15,958 nucleotides of DNA. Origin: an uncultured Lachnospiraceae bacterium (GTDB taxonomy: Bacteria; Bacillota_A; Clostridia; Lachnospirales; Lachnospiraceae). The notes under the pieces were generated by a model. That model saw only the letters and a program-made list of their open reading frames with translations, did not search any database and was not told the DNA's origin. The stretch's first letter is position 1. Each line of letters starts with the position of its first letter. The position numbers were made by a program, and so were the translations under genes. Of the stretch, positions 1 through 6,413 are shown piece by piece. The stretch lies in assembly GCA_902767195.1 (NCBI GenBank), contig CACXGS010000134.1:1-15958 (forward strand), given 5' to 3'.

Positions 1-4
1 AAAG

Positions 5-51
5 ATAGTTGGTTTGTACATTGCGAACTATTTATGCTATATTTATGCTAT
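5..51 (+). promoter_or_regulatory. Probable control region upstream of araB
   Basis: Two features precede the kinase gene. First, an imperfect dyad with outer arms ATAGTT (5-10) and AACTAT (26-31), enclosing TGTACA (15-20). Second, a perfect tandem duplication of the 11-mer ATTTATGCTAT at 30-40 and 41-51, one helical turn apart. A weak promoter can be read as TGTACA (15-20), 17-base spacer, TATATT (38-43). The AT-rich duplicated 11-mer would then overlap the -10 and start region. Which protein binds is not visible. The window edge cuts off what lies upstream, so araB could also be a distal operon gene. Confidence 0.35.
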
Positions 52-98
52 AAATAAAATAGGAGAAACGGCATTTACTAAAAAAGGGAGGTTACAAC

Positions 99-1763
99 AT
101 GAGTAAGTATGCAATTGGTCTTGATTATGGAACATTATCAGTAAGAGCACTTCTGGTGGATATTAGTGACGGCAGGGAGATCGCTCAGAGTGTCTATGAG
201 TATCCCCATGCATGTATGGAGACAAGGATTCCCACAGGAGAGAGCCTTCCGCCGGCATGGTCCCTGCAGGATCCCGGTGATTACCTGGAAGGACTTTTCA
301 CGGTTGTCCGCGGAGTTATGAAGCAGAGCAAGGCTCTTCCGGAAGAGGTTATTGGTATCGGTATCGACTTCACATCCGCGACCATTATGCCGGTGAAAAA
401 GGACAAGACACCCTTAAGTATGACAGAGGAATTCAAGCATGAGAAGCATGCTTATGTTAAGCTCTGGAAGCACCACGGCGGTGAGGAAGAAGCCATCTTT
501 ATCGACAAGGTTGCCCGGGAGAGAAACGAAGAATTCATGAAAATGTATGGCGGCAAGGTGTCCAGTGAGTGGACCATCCCCAAGATTCTCGAGACTCTTC
601 ACAAGGCTCCGGAAGTATATGAGCAGGCAGATTATTTCATGGAAGCTATGGACTGGATTCTCTGGGAGATGACAGACCAGCTGACTACTTCTGCATGTAC
701 AGCCGGATTCAAGATGTTCTACAACGATCAGGCAGGCTTCCCCTCCAAAGAGTTCTTTAAGGCACTGGATCCCAGAATGGAGAACTTTATCGAAGAGAAG
801 TTCAATATTCCGGTTCTTCCCATCGGCGCATGCGCAGGACATCTCTGTGATTCCATGGCAAGAGAGCTGGGTCTTATGCCGGGAACACCAGTCGGAACAG
901 GAATCATCGACGCTCATTGTTCCGTACCGGGTGGCGGCGTAGGAAAGCCGGGTGAGCTGATGATCATCATGGGAACGTCTTCCTGCCATCTGATGCTGGC
1001 GGATCACAGTGGACAGATCGAAGGAATCCAGGGCATTATCAAAGACGGTATCATGCCCGGCTTCTATGGAATCGAAGCAGGTCAGTGCTGTGTTGGCGAT
1101 CATTTTGCATGGATGGTTGATAATTGTGTACCGGAAGAGTATTCCCGTCAGGCTAAAGATAAGGGTATCAGCGTACATCAGCTTCTCTCCGAGAAACTGG
1201 CCGGCTACAAGGCAGGAGCAAGCGGCCTGATCGCCCTTGACTGGTTCAATGGTGTTCGTTCACCGCTTATGGACTTTGACTTAAATGGTCTTATCATCGG
1301 TATGAACCTGCAGACCAAGCCCGAGGATATCTATCTGGCTCTGGTAGAGGCAACCGCCTATGGTACAAGAGCCATCGTAGAGAGTTTCGAAAAAGCAGGT
1401 ATTCCGGTAGAGGACGTTGTACTCAGTGGTGGTATTCCTTCTAAGAACCCGCTGATCGTACAGATTTATACAGACATCATCAACAAACCCATTAAAGTAT
1501 GTGCTTCCGATCAGGCCTGCGCACTGGGAGCGGCAGTTCTCGGAACCGCAGCAGCAGATCCGGCTATTACAGGATACAAGGATGCCAATGAGATCGCAGC
1601 TAAATTCGGAAAGCTTCAGGATAAGACCTATCTTCCTGACCCGAAACAGGCAGCTGTATATGACAAACTCTATGCAGAGTATAATACTCTTATGGATTAC
1701 TTCGGTAGAGGCGGCAATGACGTAATGAAGCGTCTTAACCGTATCCGTGAGGAGAACCAGTAA
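99..1763 (+). CDS. araB: Ribulokinase (AraB-type FGGY carbohydrate kinase)
   Basis: Phosphorylates L-ribulose (family also accepts related ketopentoses) to ribulose 5-phosphate with ATP in the cytoplasm, a step of L-arabinose use. The protein is 554 residues, the usual AraB length (about 550-570). Visible FGGY features: N-terminal phosphate-loop motif GLDYGT at 7-12, the catalytic-base segment around D271 (IDAHCSVPGGG), the AraB-like MGTSSC at 291-296, and the ATP-binding SGGIPSKNP from 443. The stretch after residue 120 (YVKLWKHHGGEEEA) is also typical of AraB rather than xylulo- or glycerol kinases. The start is supported by GGGAGG about nine bases upstream of ATG. No araA or araD is in view. 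The gene faces a LacI-family gene convergently, and its terminator lies inside that gene's 3' end. True substrate is inferred. Confidence 0.92.
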   Translation: MSKYAIGLDYGTLSVRALLVDISDGREIAQSVYEYPHACMETRIPTGESLPPAWSLQDPGDYLEGLFTVVRGVMKQSKALPEEVIGIGIDFTSATIMPVKKDKTPLSMTEEFKHEKHAYVKLWKHHGGEEEAIFIDKVARERNEEFMKMYGGKVSSEWTIPKILETLHKAPEVYEQADYFMEAMDWILWEMTDQLTTSACTAGFKMFYNDQAGFPSKEFFKALDPRMENFIEEKFNIPVLPIGACAGHLCDSMARELGLMPGTPVGTGIIDAHCSVPGGGVGKPGELMIIMGTSSCHLMLADHSGQIEGIQGIIKDGIMPGFYGIEAGQCCVGDHFAWMVDNCVPEEYSRQAKDKGISVHQLLSEKLAGYKAGASGLIALDWFNGVRSPLMDFDLNGLIIGMNLQTKPEDIYLALVEATAYGTRAIVESFEKAGIPVEDVVLSGGIPSKNPLIVQIYTDIINKPIKVCASDQACALGAAVLGTAAADPAITGYKDANEIAAKFGKLQDKTYLPDPKQAAVYDKLYAEYNTLMDYFGRGGNDVMKRLNRIREENQ

Positions 1764-1793
1764 ATCAAAAGGGATTAAGACTGAAATAATAAT

Positions 1794-1824
1794 GGACCGT
1801 GCTTATGCACGGTCCTCTTTTTTT
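1794..1824 (+). terminator. araB terminator, overlapping the 3' end of the convergent lacI-type gene
   Basis: Perfect 9-bp stem GGACCGTGC (1794-1802) / GCACGGTCC (1807-1815) with loop TTAT and T-rich tail 1816-1824, 30 bases after the araB stop. The minus-strand stop codon of the regulator (1803-1805) is the loop. The 3' arm and T tract encode the regulator's last residues (KKEDRA). On the minus strand the tail is only ATTATTATTT, so termination in that direction would be weaker. Confidence 0.88.
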
Positions 1825-2894
1825 CGGGTACGCAGGGGTCCGGTAGAATTGCGGAGGATGAGTCGGGGTTCATATTCCATTCGTGTGATGGGACTGCGAC
1901 CCTGTTGCTTTTTGTTTTTATTATAAATCAGATCTACCGCGTCCTTTCCCTTTTGGACAGCGGCATGTTCCACGGTTGTCAGGGAAATCTGGGGCATGGA
2001 AGACATAATAGAATCATCGAAACCTGCCACAGAATAATCTCTGGGAATCAGGTAACCGGATTCGCGTAAGGAAGAAAGTATTCCGTAGGCGGTCATATCG
2101 TTCTGACCGATAAAAGCCGTTATGGAGGGACTGGCTGCCAAAGCCTTCTTGGCCATGTCATAACCGATCTGATATTCCGGGGATTGTCGGGGATATTTTT
2201 CGAATTCCTTTGGGGAGGGCTGGAATACCTCCACAAGACTTTCATCCAGGCCTCTGTCACGGAAAGCCAGTTGTATGCCTTCCAGACGGCGGGCACGGCT
2301 GATCTCATGTTTCCGGATGGGAGAGGAGACGAAAGCCATATGCCTGTGGCCCAGTGAGAGCAGATGATCTGCTACGAGCCAGCCGGGTTTCTTGCTGTCC
2401 AGTTCTATCGAATCAAAGCGGATCCGGTCCGGCTTTTCCCCGATCATTACCATGGGGGTGTCTTTGGAGAGGGCATTTGCCTCAGTGATTCTGCTGATTG
2501 GGTAAAGGATGATGATGCCGGCCAGCCTGCCGGTCCTCCCCAGAGAAAGGTATTGGCTTTCACGGTCTTCCTGGCGGAACGTGACAGCAGTTAACACATC
2601 ATAGTTATATAAAGCGGCCTGTTCTGTAATGGAGTGGATAATGGATGTATAATAACTGTTAGAAAGCAGCGGCGCCAGCAGCAGGATGGTGTCTTTCAGA
2701 CCGGTTTCCGAGGCAGGGGTTGTCTTTTGGGGTTTTTTGTAGCCCAGTTCCCTGGCAGCGTTCATCACGGTCTCTCTGGTTTCGGGCATAAAAGAGACGC
2801 CCTGTCTGCCGCTTAAGATCATGGAAACTGTCGATTGTGAAAGACCGGTATACTCTGCAATGTCTCTTGTGGTAACCTTGCTCCTTTTTCCCAT
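1803..2894 (-). CDS. LacI-family transcriptional regulator 1
   Basis: DNA-binding regulator of 363 residues. The N-terminal helix-turn-helix spans about residues 7-32 (TTRDIAEYTGLSQSTVSMIL), followed by a periplasmic-binding-protein-like effector domain from about residue 68 to 350, with family signatures such as SLGHRHMAF, FIGQNDMTAYGI and SVAGFDDS. The hinge segment normally containing PNxxARxL is replaced by a KPQKTTPASETG-like linker, so the minor-groove hinge helix appears absent. The recognition residues (L18 S19 Q20 S21 T22 V23 S24 M25) match those of the second regulator at 4455-5543. The minus-strand start has an AGGGAGA ribosome site upstream. It is convergent with araB and divergent from the GpsA-like gene, so either or both are plausible targets. 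Effector unknown, probably a sugar or sugar phosphate. Confidence 0.93.
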   Translation of the reverse strand: MGKRSKVTTRDIAEYTGLSQSTVSMILSGRQGVSFMPETRETVMNAARELGYKKPQKTTPASETGLKDTILLLAPLLSNSYYTSIIHSITEQAALYNYDVLTAVTFRQEDRESQYLSLGRTGRLAGIIILYPISRITEANALSKDTPMVMIGEKPDRIRFDSIELDSKKPGWLVADHLLSLGHRHMAFVSSPIRKHEISRARRLEGIQLAFRDRGLDESLVEVFQPSPKEFEKYPRQSPEYQIGYDMAKKALAASPSITAFIGQNDMTAYGILSSLRESGYLIPRDYSVAGFDDSIMSSMPQISLTTVEHAAVQKGKDAVDLIYNKNKKQQGRSPITRMEYEPRLILRNSTGPLRTRKKEDRA

Positions 2895-2987
2895 AATTAT
2901 TATCTTCTCCCTCTATTTATAACCATGATGCAGGAAAAATTATCAAATATTAATCCGTTTTGATTTATTTTGAGTAATTGGGATTTG

Positions 2988-3011
2988 TTAATCAAAACAA
3001 GGATTGATTAA
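2988..3011. promoter_or_regulatory. Operator-like dyad A
   Basis: Perfect 8-bp arms TTAATCAA (2988-2995) and TTGATTAA (3004-3011) with 8 bases between. It lies about 94 bases upstream of the start of regulator 1. The same half-sites recur at 3117-3139. It probably binds one or both local LacI-family proteins; this is inference from position and symmetry. Confidence 0.5.
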
Positions 3012-3116
3012 TTATACTATATCGCAGGATTCTTGAGAGGGCAAGATAAAATCGCGTTAATATCGTACTCCGTTTCCCAGGGCCTAGGAGAAAAGGAATT
3101 TCAGGCGGCCTTATTG

Positions 3117-3139
3117 TTAATCAAAAGCCAAATGATTAA
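3117..3139. promoter_or_regulatory. Operator-like dyad B
   Basis: Arms TTAATCA (3117-3123) and TGATTAA (3133-3139) with a 9-base spacer. The flanks are shared with dyad A (TTG before, TTATA after). It is centred about 60 bases upstream of the -35 of the predicted promoter of the GpsA-like gene and about 128 bases from dyad A, a spacing compatible with DNA looping by a multimeric regulator. Confidence 0.5.
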
Positions 3140-3182
3140 TTATAATTCACGATAAATCACGAATTTATGCCCTCTGGCGGGT

Positions 3183-3211
3183 TTGACAGACAGGATGATT
3201 TGTGGTTGAAT
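3183..3211 (+). promoter_or_regulatory. Predicted promoter of the GpsA-like gene
   Basis: Perfect -35 TTGACA (3183-3188), 17-base spacer, -10 TTGAAT (3206-3211) preceded by TGG, an extended -10. This gives a leader of about 88 bases with the 12-base palindrome at 3246-3257. Confidence 0.45.
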
Positions 3212-3305
3212 GGGCTCATAAGAACAAAGCGGTTGAAATATTGTAGTTGTAAACAACAGCAGTCAAAGAGATAGAAAAGGATATAAGATCACAGGAGGAG
3301 AAAAA

Positions 3306-4349
3306 ATGAGCGTAATTACTTTTGTATGTGCAGGACAGATGAACTCGGCAATCACATTTCCGGCTTTTGAAAACGGACATGAGGTGAGACTGGTTGGATC
3401 ACCATTGGACAGAGACATCATTGACGGGCTTCGCAAGGATGACTTTCATATTACTTTAAAGAGAACGCTTCATCACGGTATTAAATATTATCAGATTGAG
3501 GAACTGGAAGAGGCTCTTGAGGGTGCAGACCTGGTTCTGGGCGGTGTCAGCAGTTTTGGTCTTGACTGGTTCTGTGATGAGATCCTCCCGGTGCTTTCAG
3601 AGGATGTCCCGCTTCTTACGGTTACTAAAGGTATGGTAGACCTGCCGGACGGAACCCTTGTCCCCTATCCCACTATTTTTGCAGAGAGACAGCCGGAAGG
3701 CAAACATCTTAAGCTCAATGCCATTGGCGGACCTTGCACCAGTTATGAGCTGGCGGATCACGATGATTCCCACGTAGCATTCTGTGGCAATGATATGGAG
3801 ACACTGAAGTATATCAAGTCTTTACTTGCTACAGATTATTATCATATTTCCCTGTCCACAGATGTGGTAGGTGTAGAGTGCGCAGTAGCTATGAAGAATG
3901 CTTACGCCCTGGGTGTTACTCTGGCTGTAGGACTGGCAGAGAAGAGAGATGGCAAGATCGGAGCGGTTCATTATAATTCTCAGGCAGCTTTGTTTGGCCA
4001 GGGACTCAAGGAAATGATCCAGCTGCTTCAGCTGATCGGCGGCGGCCCGGAGAATATCGTCCATGGTGGCGGCGACCTCTTTGTTACCGTCTTCGGCGGA
4101 AGAACCAGGAAGATCGGTACCCTGCTGGGAAGAGGCCTTTCCTTCGATGAGGCCATGGAAGAACTGAATGGAGTGACTCTGGAGTCTATCGTCATTGCTA
4201 CCAGAACGGCCAGAGCTGTCCGGAAGCTGGCAGAGAGAGGCGTCGTGAAACTTTCAGATTATCCGCTTCTCATGCATGTGGATGAGATCATTAATCAGGG
4301 ATCAGAAGTGAATATTCCCTGGGATGCATTTACTACGATTGTGGAGTAA
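3306..4349 (+). CDS. Divergent GpsA-like NAD(P)-dependent dehydrogenase
   Basis: 347 residues, the size of NAD(P)H-dependent glycerol-3-phosphate dehydrogenase. The C-terminal two thirds follow the GpsA pattern: TKG around K108, GGPCTSYEL (141-149) in place of GPSFA-E, the helix GVECAVAMKNAYALG (189-203) with the catalytic-type lysine K197, GGGDLFVTVFGGRTRKIG (254-271) matching the GLGDL...R-RR segment, and GRGLSFDEAMEE (275-286). The N-terminal nucleotide loop is unusual: CAGQMNSAI (8-16) stands where GAGSWGTAL is expected, so the GxGxxG pattern is degraded. It therefore may not be the housekeeping GpsA. It could oxidise or reduce another small phosphorylated polyol or keto compound tied to the neighbouring sugar kinase, or be a ketopantoate-reductase-like relative. 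The start has AGGAGG nearby upstream. Convergent with regulator 2. Confidence 0.78.
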   Translation: MSVITFVCAGQMNSAITFPAFENGHEVRLVGSPLDRDIIDGLRKDDFHITLKRTLHHGIKYYQIEELEEALEGADLVLGGVSSFGLDWFCDEILPVLSEDVPLLTVTKGMVDLPDGTLVPYPTIFAERQPEGKHLKLNAIGGPCTSYELADHDDSHVAFCGNDMETLKYIKSLLATDYYHISLSTDVVGVECAVAMKNAYALGVTLAVGLAEKRDGKIGAVHYNSQAALFGQGLKEMIQLLQLIGGGPENIVHGGGDLFVTVFGGRTRKIGTLLGRGLSFDEAMEELNGVTLESIVIATRTARAVRKLAERGVVKLSDYPLLMHVDEIINQGSEVNIPWDAFTTIVE

Positions 4350-4382
4350 TGATTGCAGCCCACAAAGTGAAATAATAAATAG

Positions 4383-4427
4383 ACGAAAAAAGTGTCTCGC
4401 TGATGGAAGGCGAGACACTTTTTTCGT
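4383..4427. terminator. Bidirectional terminator between GpsA-like gene and regulator 2
   Basis: Perfect 18-bp inverted repeat: arms 4383-4400 and 4410-4427, loop of 9. The core stem AGTGTCTCGC/GCGAGACACT is flanked by six A on the left and six T on the right, so it gives a hairpin plus U-tract on both strands. It lies 34 bases after one stop and 28 bases from the opposing stop at 4455. Confidence 0.93.
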
Positions 4428-4454
4428 TATGAACATTTTTTCTAATAAGACTTT

Positions 4455-5543
4455 TTATCGTTTGCCCGGTGCAGGTCCTGTGGAATCTCTTACCAGGAGG
4501 ACAGGATCGTACTCCAGACGCATGAGAGCGGACCTGCGGCTGTCATTATCCGTAGAAGTGGCATGGATATTCCTCAGCATACGGATGGCCGAAGCTCCCT
4601 TTTCCTCGATGGAATGGTCGATGGTGGTCAGAGAGATTCCTTCGAAAGAAGAAGCCAATGTGTTGTCAAAACCGCATACGGAATAATCTTTCGGTATGGA
4701 GAATCCCATCTTTCGAAGGGCATCCATGATGCCAAAGGAAATCTGGTCATTGGTTCCCACGAAGGCGGTGGCCTTGTGATCCGGTGTCTTCATGTACTGC
4801 ATGGTAAGCTGATATCCAGCGTCGTAATAGCGGTTGCCCATCAGATAATAGTCCCACTGCTGCTGGGTCAGAGCTACGGTCTCGACATTCCCGGGAGCAA
4901 GTCCTGCCTGTACAAAGGCTTCCCGCAGTCCGTCCAGACGCCGGATTCTGGGAAGTTCCAGAGGATCCAGGGGTGTGGACATATAAGCGATATGCTGATG
5001 ACCTAAGGCAAGAAGATGTTCTCCGATCATAATCCCGGATCTCTTGCTGTCCAGTTCGATCAGGGGGATTCTGAGCCTGGCGTTATAGTCATTGATCAAA
5101 ACAAATGGCAGTTTTTTGTGAATTTGGTTGATTCGGTCCACCGCCTGGGGTGCATAGGTGTAGATGACCCCGTAAAAACCGGAATTAAGCGCTATATTGA
5201 GGAAGGATTCCTCTGTTTTCAGGTCCCTCATAGTATAGGTAGTCATAGTATGAAGACCTTTATTTCGGGCACTTTTGGTAATCGTCCGGACCAGAGTGGT
5301 ATAGTATTCGGTGGAGAGAGAAGGGCACATGATCAAAATCGTTTTTTTGAGAGGGTTCTCCGGCTTTTTCTCTCTTTTTTTGTAGACGTAACCCACTTGC
5401 CTTGCCGTGTCCAATACTTTTTGGATCGTTTCTTCTTTAAAATGGATATCCTCCCTGCCGCTGAGGATCATGGAGACAGTGGACTGGGAGACCTGGCATT
5501 TCTGTGCGATATCCCGGGTGGTATATTTTTTCTTTTTGGGCAT
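4455..5543 (-). CDS. LacI-family transcriptional regulator 2
   Basis: 362 residues, a clear paralog of regulator 1: the helix-turn-helix at residues 7-32 (TTRDIAQKCQVSQSTVSMIL) has the same register, and both share SQSTVSMILSGR, the ELDSKxxG segment and a RxSTGP-like C-terminus. The effector domain shows ALGHQHIAYMSTPLD, FVGTNDQISFGI and SVCGFDNT. As in regulator 1, the PNxxARxL hinge is missing and a Lys/Glu-rich linker (KKREKKPENPLKK) follows the HTH. The start ATG at 5541-5543 has GGAGG seven bases away. A good minus-strand promoter (5573-5601) contains a TGATTA-G-TAATCA dyad, consistent with autoregulation or cross-regulation. Convergent with the GpsA-like gene, its likeliest target. Confidence 0.93.
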   Translation of the reverse strand: MPKKKKYTTRDIAQKCQVSQSTVSMILSGREDIHFKEETIQKVLDTARQVGYVYKKREKKPENPLKKTILIMCPSLSTEYYTTLVRTITKSARNKGLHTMTTYTMRDLKTEESFLNIALNSGFYGVIYTYAPQAVDRINQIHKKLPFVLINDYNARLRIPLIELDSKRSGIMIGEHLLALGHQHIAYMSTPLDPLELPRIRRLDGLREAFVQAGLAPGNVETVALTQQQWDYYLMGNRYYDAGYQLTMQYMKTPDHKATAFVGTNDQISFGIMDALRKMGFSIPKDYSVCGFDNTLASSFEGISLTTIDHSIEEKGASAIRMLRNIHATSTDNDSRRSALMRLEYDPVLLVRDSTGPAPGKR

Positions 5544-5572
5544 AGCTTTTCCTCCATTGTTTCCTTTCTTCC

Positions 5573-5601
5573 AATATAATCTAACTCTGATTAGTAATCA
5601 A
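5573..5601 (-). promoter_or_regulatory. Predicted promoter of regulator 2
   Basis: Read on the minus strand: -35 TTGATT (5601-5596), spacer of 17, -10 TATATT (5578-5573), about 30 bases before the start codon. The -35 and part of the spacer are covered by the dyad at 5588-5600. Confidence 0.5.
5588..5600. promoter_or_regulatory. Operator-like palindrome TGATTA-G-TAATCA
   Basis: A perfect 6-bp dyad with a one-base centre, overlapping the -35 and spacer of the regulator 2 promoter. Its TGATTA half-site is shared with the dyads at 2988 and 3117, but the geometry differs (arms adjacent here, 8-10 bases apart there). An occupying protein would block RNA polymerase. Confidence 0.45.
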
Positions 5602-5661
5602 GAACATGTTTCTTAAAAACAGAGTAGCTGAAAAATGTTCACAAAAAGTTCACAATTTTTA

Positions 5662-5688
5662 TTAGCACTCACTATTGACGAGTGCTAA
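5662..5688. promoter_or_regulatory. CIRCE operator (HrcA binding site)
   Basis: Perfect match to the CIRCE consensus: TTAGCACTC (5662-5670), nine-base spacer, GAGTGCTAA (5680-5688). HrcA repressor bound here represses heat-shock genes. The site overlaps the -35 of the downstream hsp20 promoter. Confidence 0.96.
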
Positions 5689-5703
5689 TAAATGTGTTAT
5701 AGT
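5675..5703 (+). promoter_or_regulatory. hsp20 promoter
   Basis: -35 TTGACG (5675-5680), 17-base spacer, -10 TATAGT (5698-5703), ending 44 bases before the start codon. The -35 lies within the CIRCE spacer and right arm, so HrcA occupancy would exclude sigma-A polymerase. Confidence 0.78.
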
Positions 5704-5747
5704 ACAGCCATAACAAAGAAAAACCACTTTGAAAGGAGATAGATATT

Positions 5748-6182
5748 ATGTTAATGCCAAGTATTTTCGGAGACAATTTTGGAGTTGATTTTTTTGATGA
5801 TTTCTTCCCGTACCGCAGAGGTGCCCTTCAGAAGAATGCCAACAGCCCCATGAAGACAGATATTAAAGATTTGGGAGACAGCTATCAGTTAGACATGGAG
5901 CTGCCCGGGATGGCCAGAGAAGATATCCGCGCTGAGCTCAAGGACGGATACCTTACCGTAACGGCAGAGAAGAACAGCTCCACAGAAGAGAAGGATGAAG
6001 ACAACCGCTATATCAGGAGAGAGAGGTATTCCGGAAAGTATCAGAGAAGCTTTTATGTTGGAAAGCATGTTACTCAGGAAGACATTCATGCATCCTTCAA
6101 GGACGGAGTTCTGGGAATCAATGTTCCCAAGGAGGAAGGCAAACCCAAAGAAGAGGAGAAGAAACTGATTGAGATTCTCTAA
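5748..6182 (+). CDS. Small heat-shock protein (Hsp20/alpha-crystallin family)
   Basis: ATP-independent cytoplasmic holdase that keeps unfolding proteins soluble for refolding by DnaK/ClpB-type machines. It has 144 residues, typical for the family. An aromatic-rich N-terminal arm (residues 1-30, FGVDFFDDFFPYRR) precedes the alpha-crystallin domain (about 35-130), with ELPGMAREDI, the beta-strand LKDGYLTVTAEK, and the signature FKDGVLGINVPK near 118-129. The C-terminal IxI motif (IEI in KKLIEIL) that docks neighbouring dimers is present. AAAGGAG lies nine bases before ATG. Single-gene unit between its CIRCE promoter and a strong terminator; HrcA control is directly visible. Confidence 0.96.
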   Translation: MLMPSIFGDNFGVDFFDDFFPYRRGALQKNANSPMKTDIKDLGDSYQLDMELPGMAREDIRAELKDGYLTVTAEKNSSTEEKDEDNRYIRRERYSGKYQRSFYVGKHVTQEDIHASFKDGVLGINVPKEEGKPKEEEKKLIEIL

Positions 6183-6235
6183 GATCCATTAATTAGCCAC
6201 CAATATTATTAACTCATTTCATTACTACCCTCATT

Positions 6236-6271
6236 GGCTCCGCCGTGTAATACGGCGGAGCCCTTTTTTTT
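6236..6271 (+). terminator. hsp20 terminator
   Basis: Perfect 11-bp GC-rich stem GGCTCCGCCGT (6236-6246) / ACGGCGGAGCC (6252-6262), loop GTAAT, then C and eight T. Confidence 0.95.
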
Positions 6272-6276
6272 GTGTC

Positions 6277-6316
6277 GTGTAAAACCTGAGAGACAATGCT
6301 GCACCGGGTTTTACAC
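6277..6316. repeat. 10-bp inverted repeat upstream of the lipid kinase promoter
   Basis: GTGTAAAACC (6277-6286) and GGTTTTACAC (6307-6316) form perfect arms around a 20-base spacer. A partial third copy of the right arm (GTTTTACGGG, 6335-6344) lies within the promoter spacer. It has no T tract and follows directly after the hsp20 terminator. It could be a pair of half-sites for a regulator of the kinase gene; no binding protein can be named. Confidence 0.5.
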
Positions 6317-6330
6317 AAGCATGAAAGCTC

Positions 6331-6359
6331 TTGAGTTTTACGGGTCCCTGTGATAGAAT
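6331..6359 (+). promoter_or_regulatory. Predicted promoter of the lipid kinase-serS unit
   Basis: -35 TTGAGT (6331-6336), 17-base spacer, -10 TAGAAT (6354-6359) with an upstream TGA making an extended -10. The leader is about 48 bases, too short for a T-box. Confidence 0.55.
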
Positions 6360-6413
6360 GAAAAAACTGATGATGCTAATTATAAGGAAAGATATGACCG
6401 GAGGTATTATGCT

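Larger units (their letters stand above)
2895..3305. promoter_or_regulatory. 411-base divergent intergenic region with operators and promoters
   Basis: No gene is seen here. The region separates regulator 1 (leftward) from the GpsA-like gene (rightward). It is AT-rich and holds two similar wide dyads (separate entries at 2988 and 3117), a looser related dyad TTAATC(6)GATTTA at 2950-2967, a probable rightward promoter at 3183-3211, and a 12-base palindrome GTTGTAAACAAC at 3246-3257 in the expected 5' leader. A leftward promoter for the regulator was not convincingly found; a TTGATA...TATAAA pair has a 19-base spacer. Confidence 0.6.

Noticed and set aside
414..1178. Minus-strand frame (254 codons) opposite araB
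   Set aside because: Lies wholly inside the kinase gene and its translation shows no family features.
5637..5655. CtsR operator in front of hsp20
   Set aside because: The repeat is GTTCACAA with an 11-base period, not the GGTCAAA heptad pair with a 10-base period.
6277..6316. Second terminator after hsp20
   Set aside because: The inverted repeat has a 20-base loop and no T tract, and a strong terminator precedes it.
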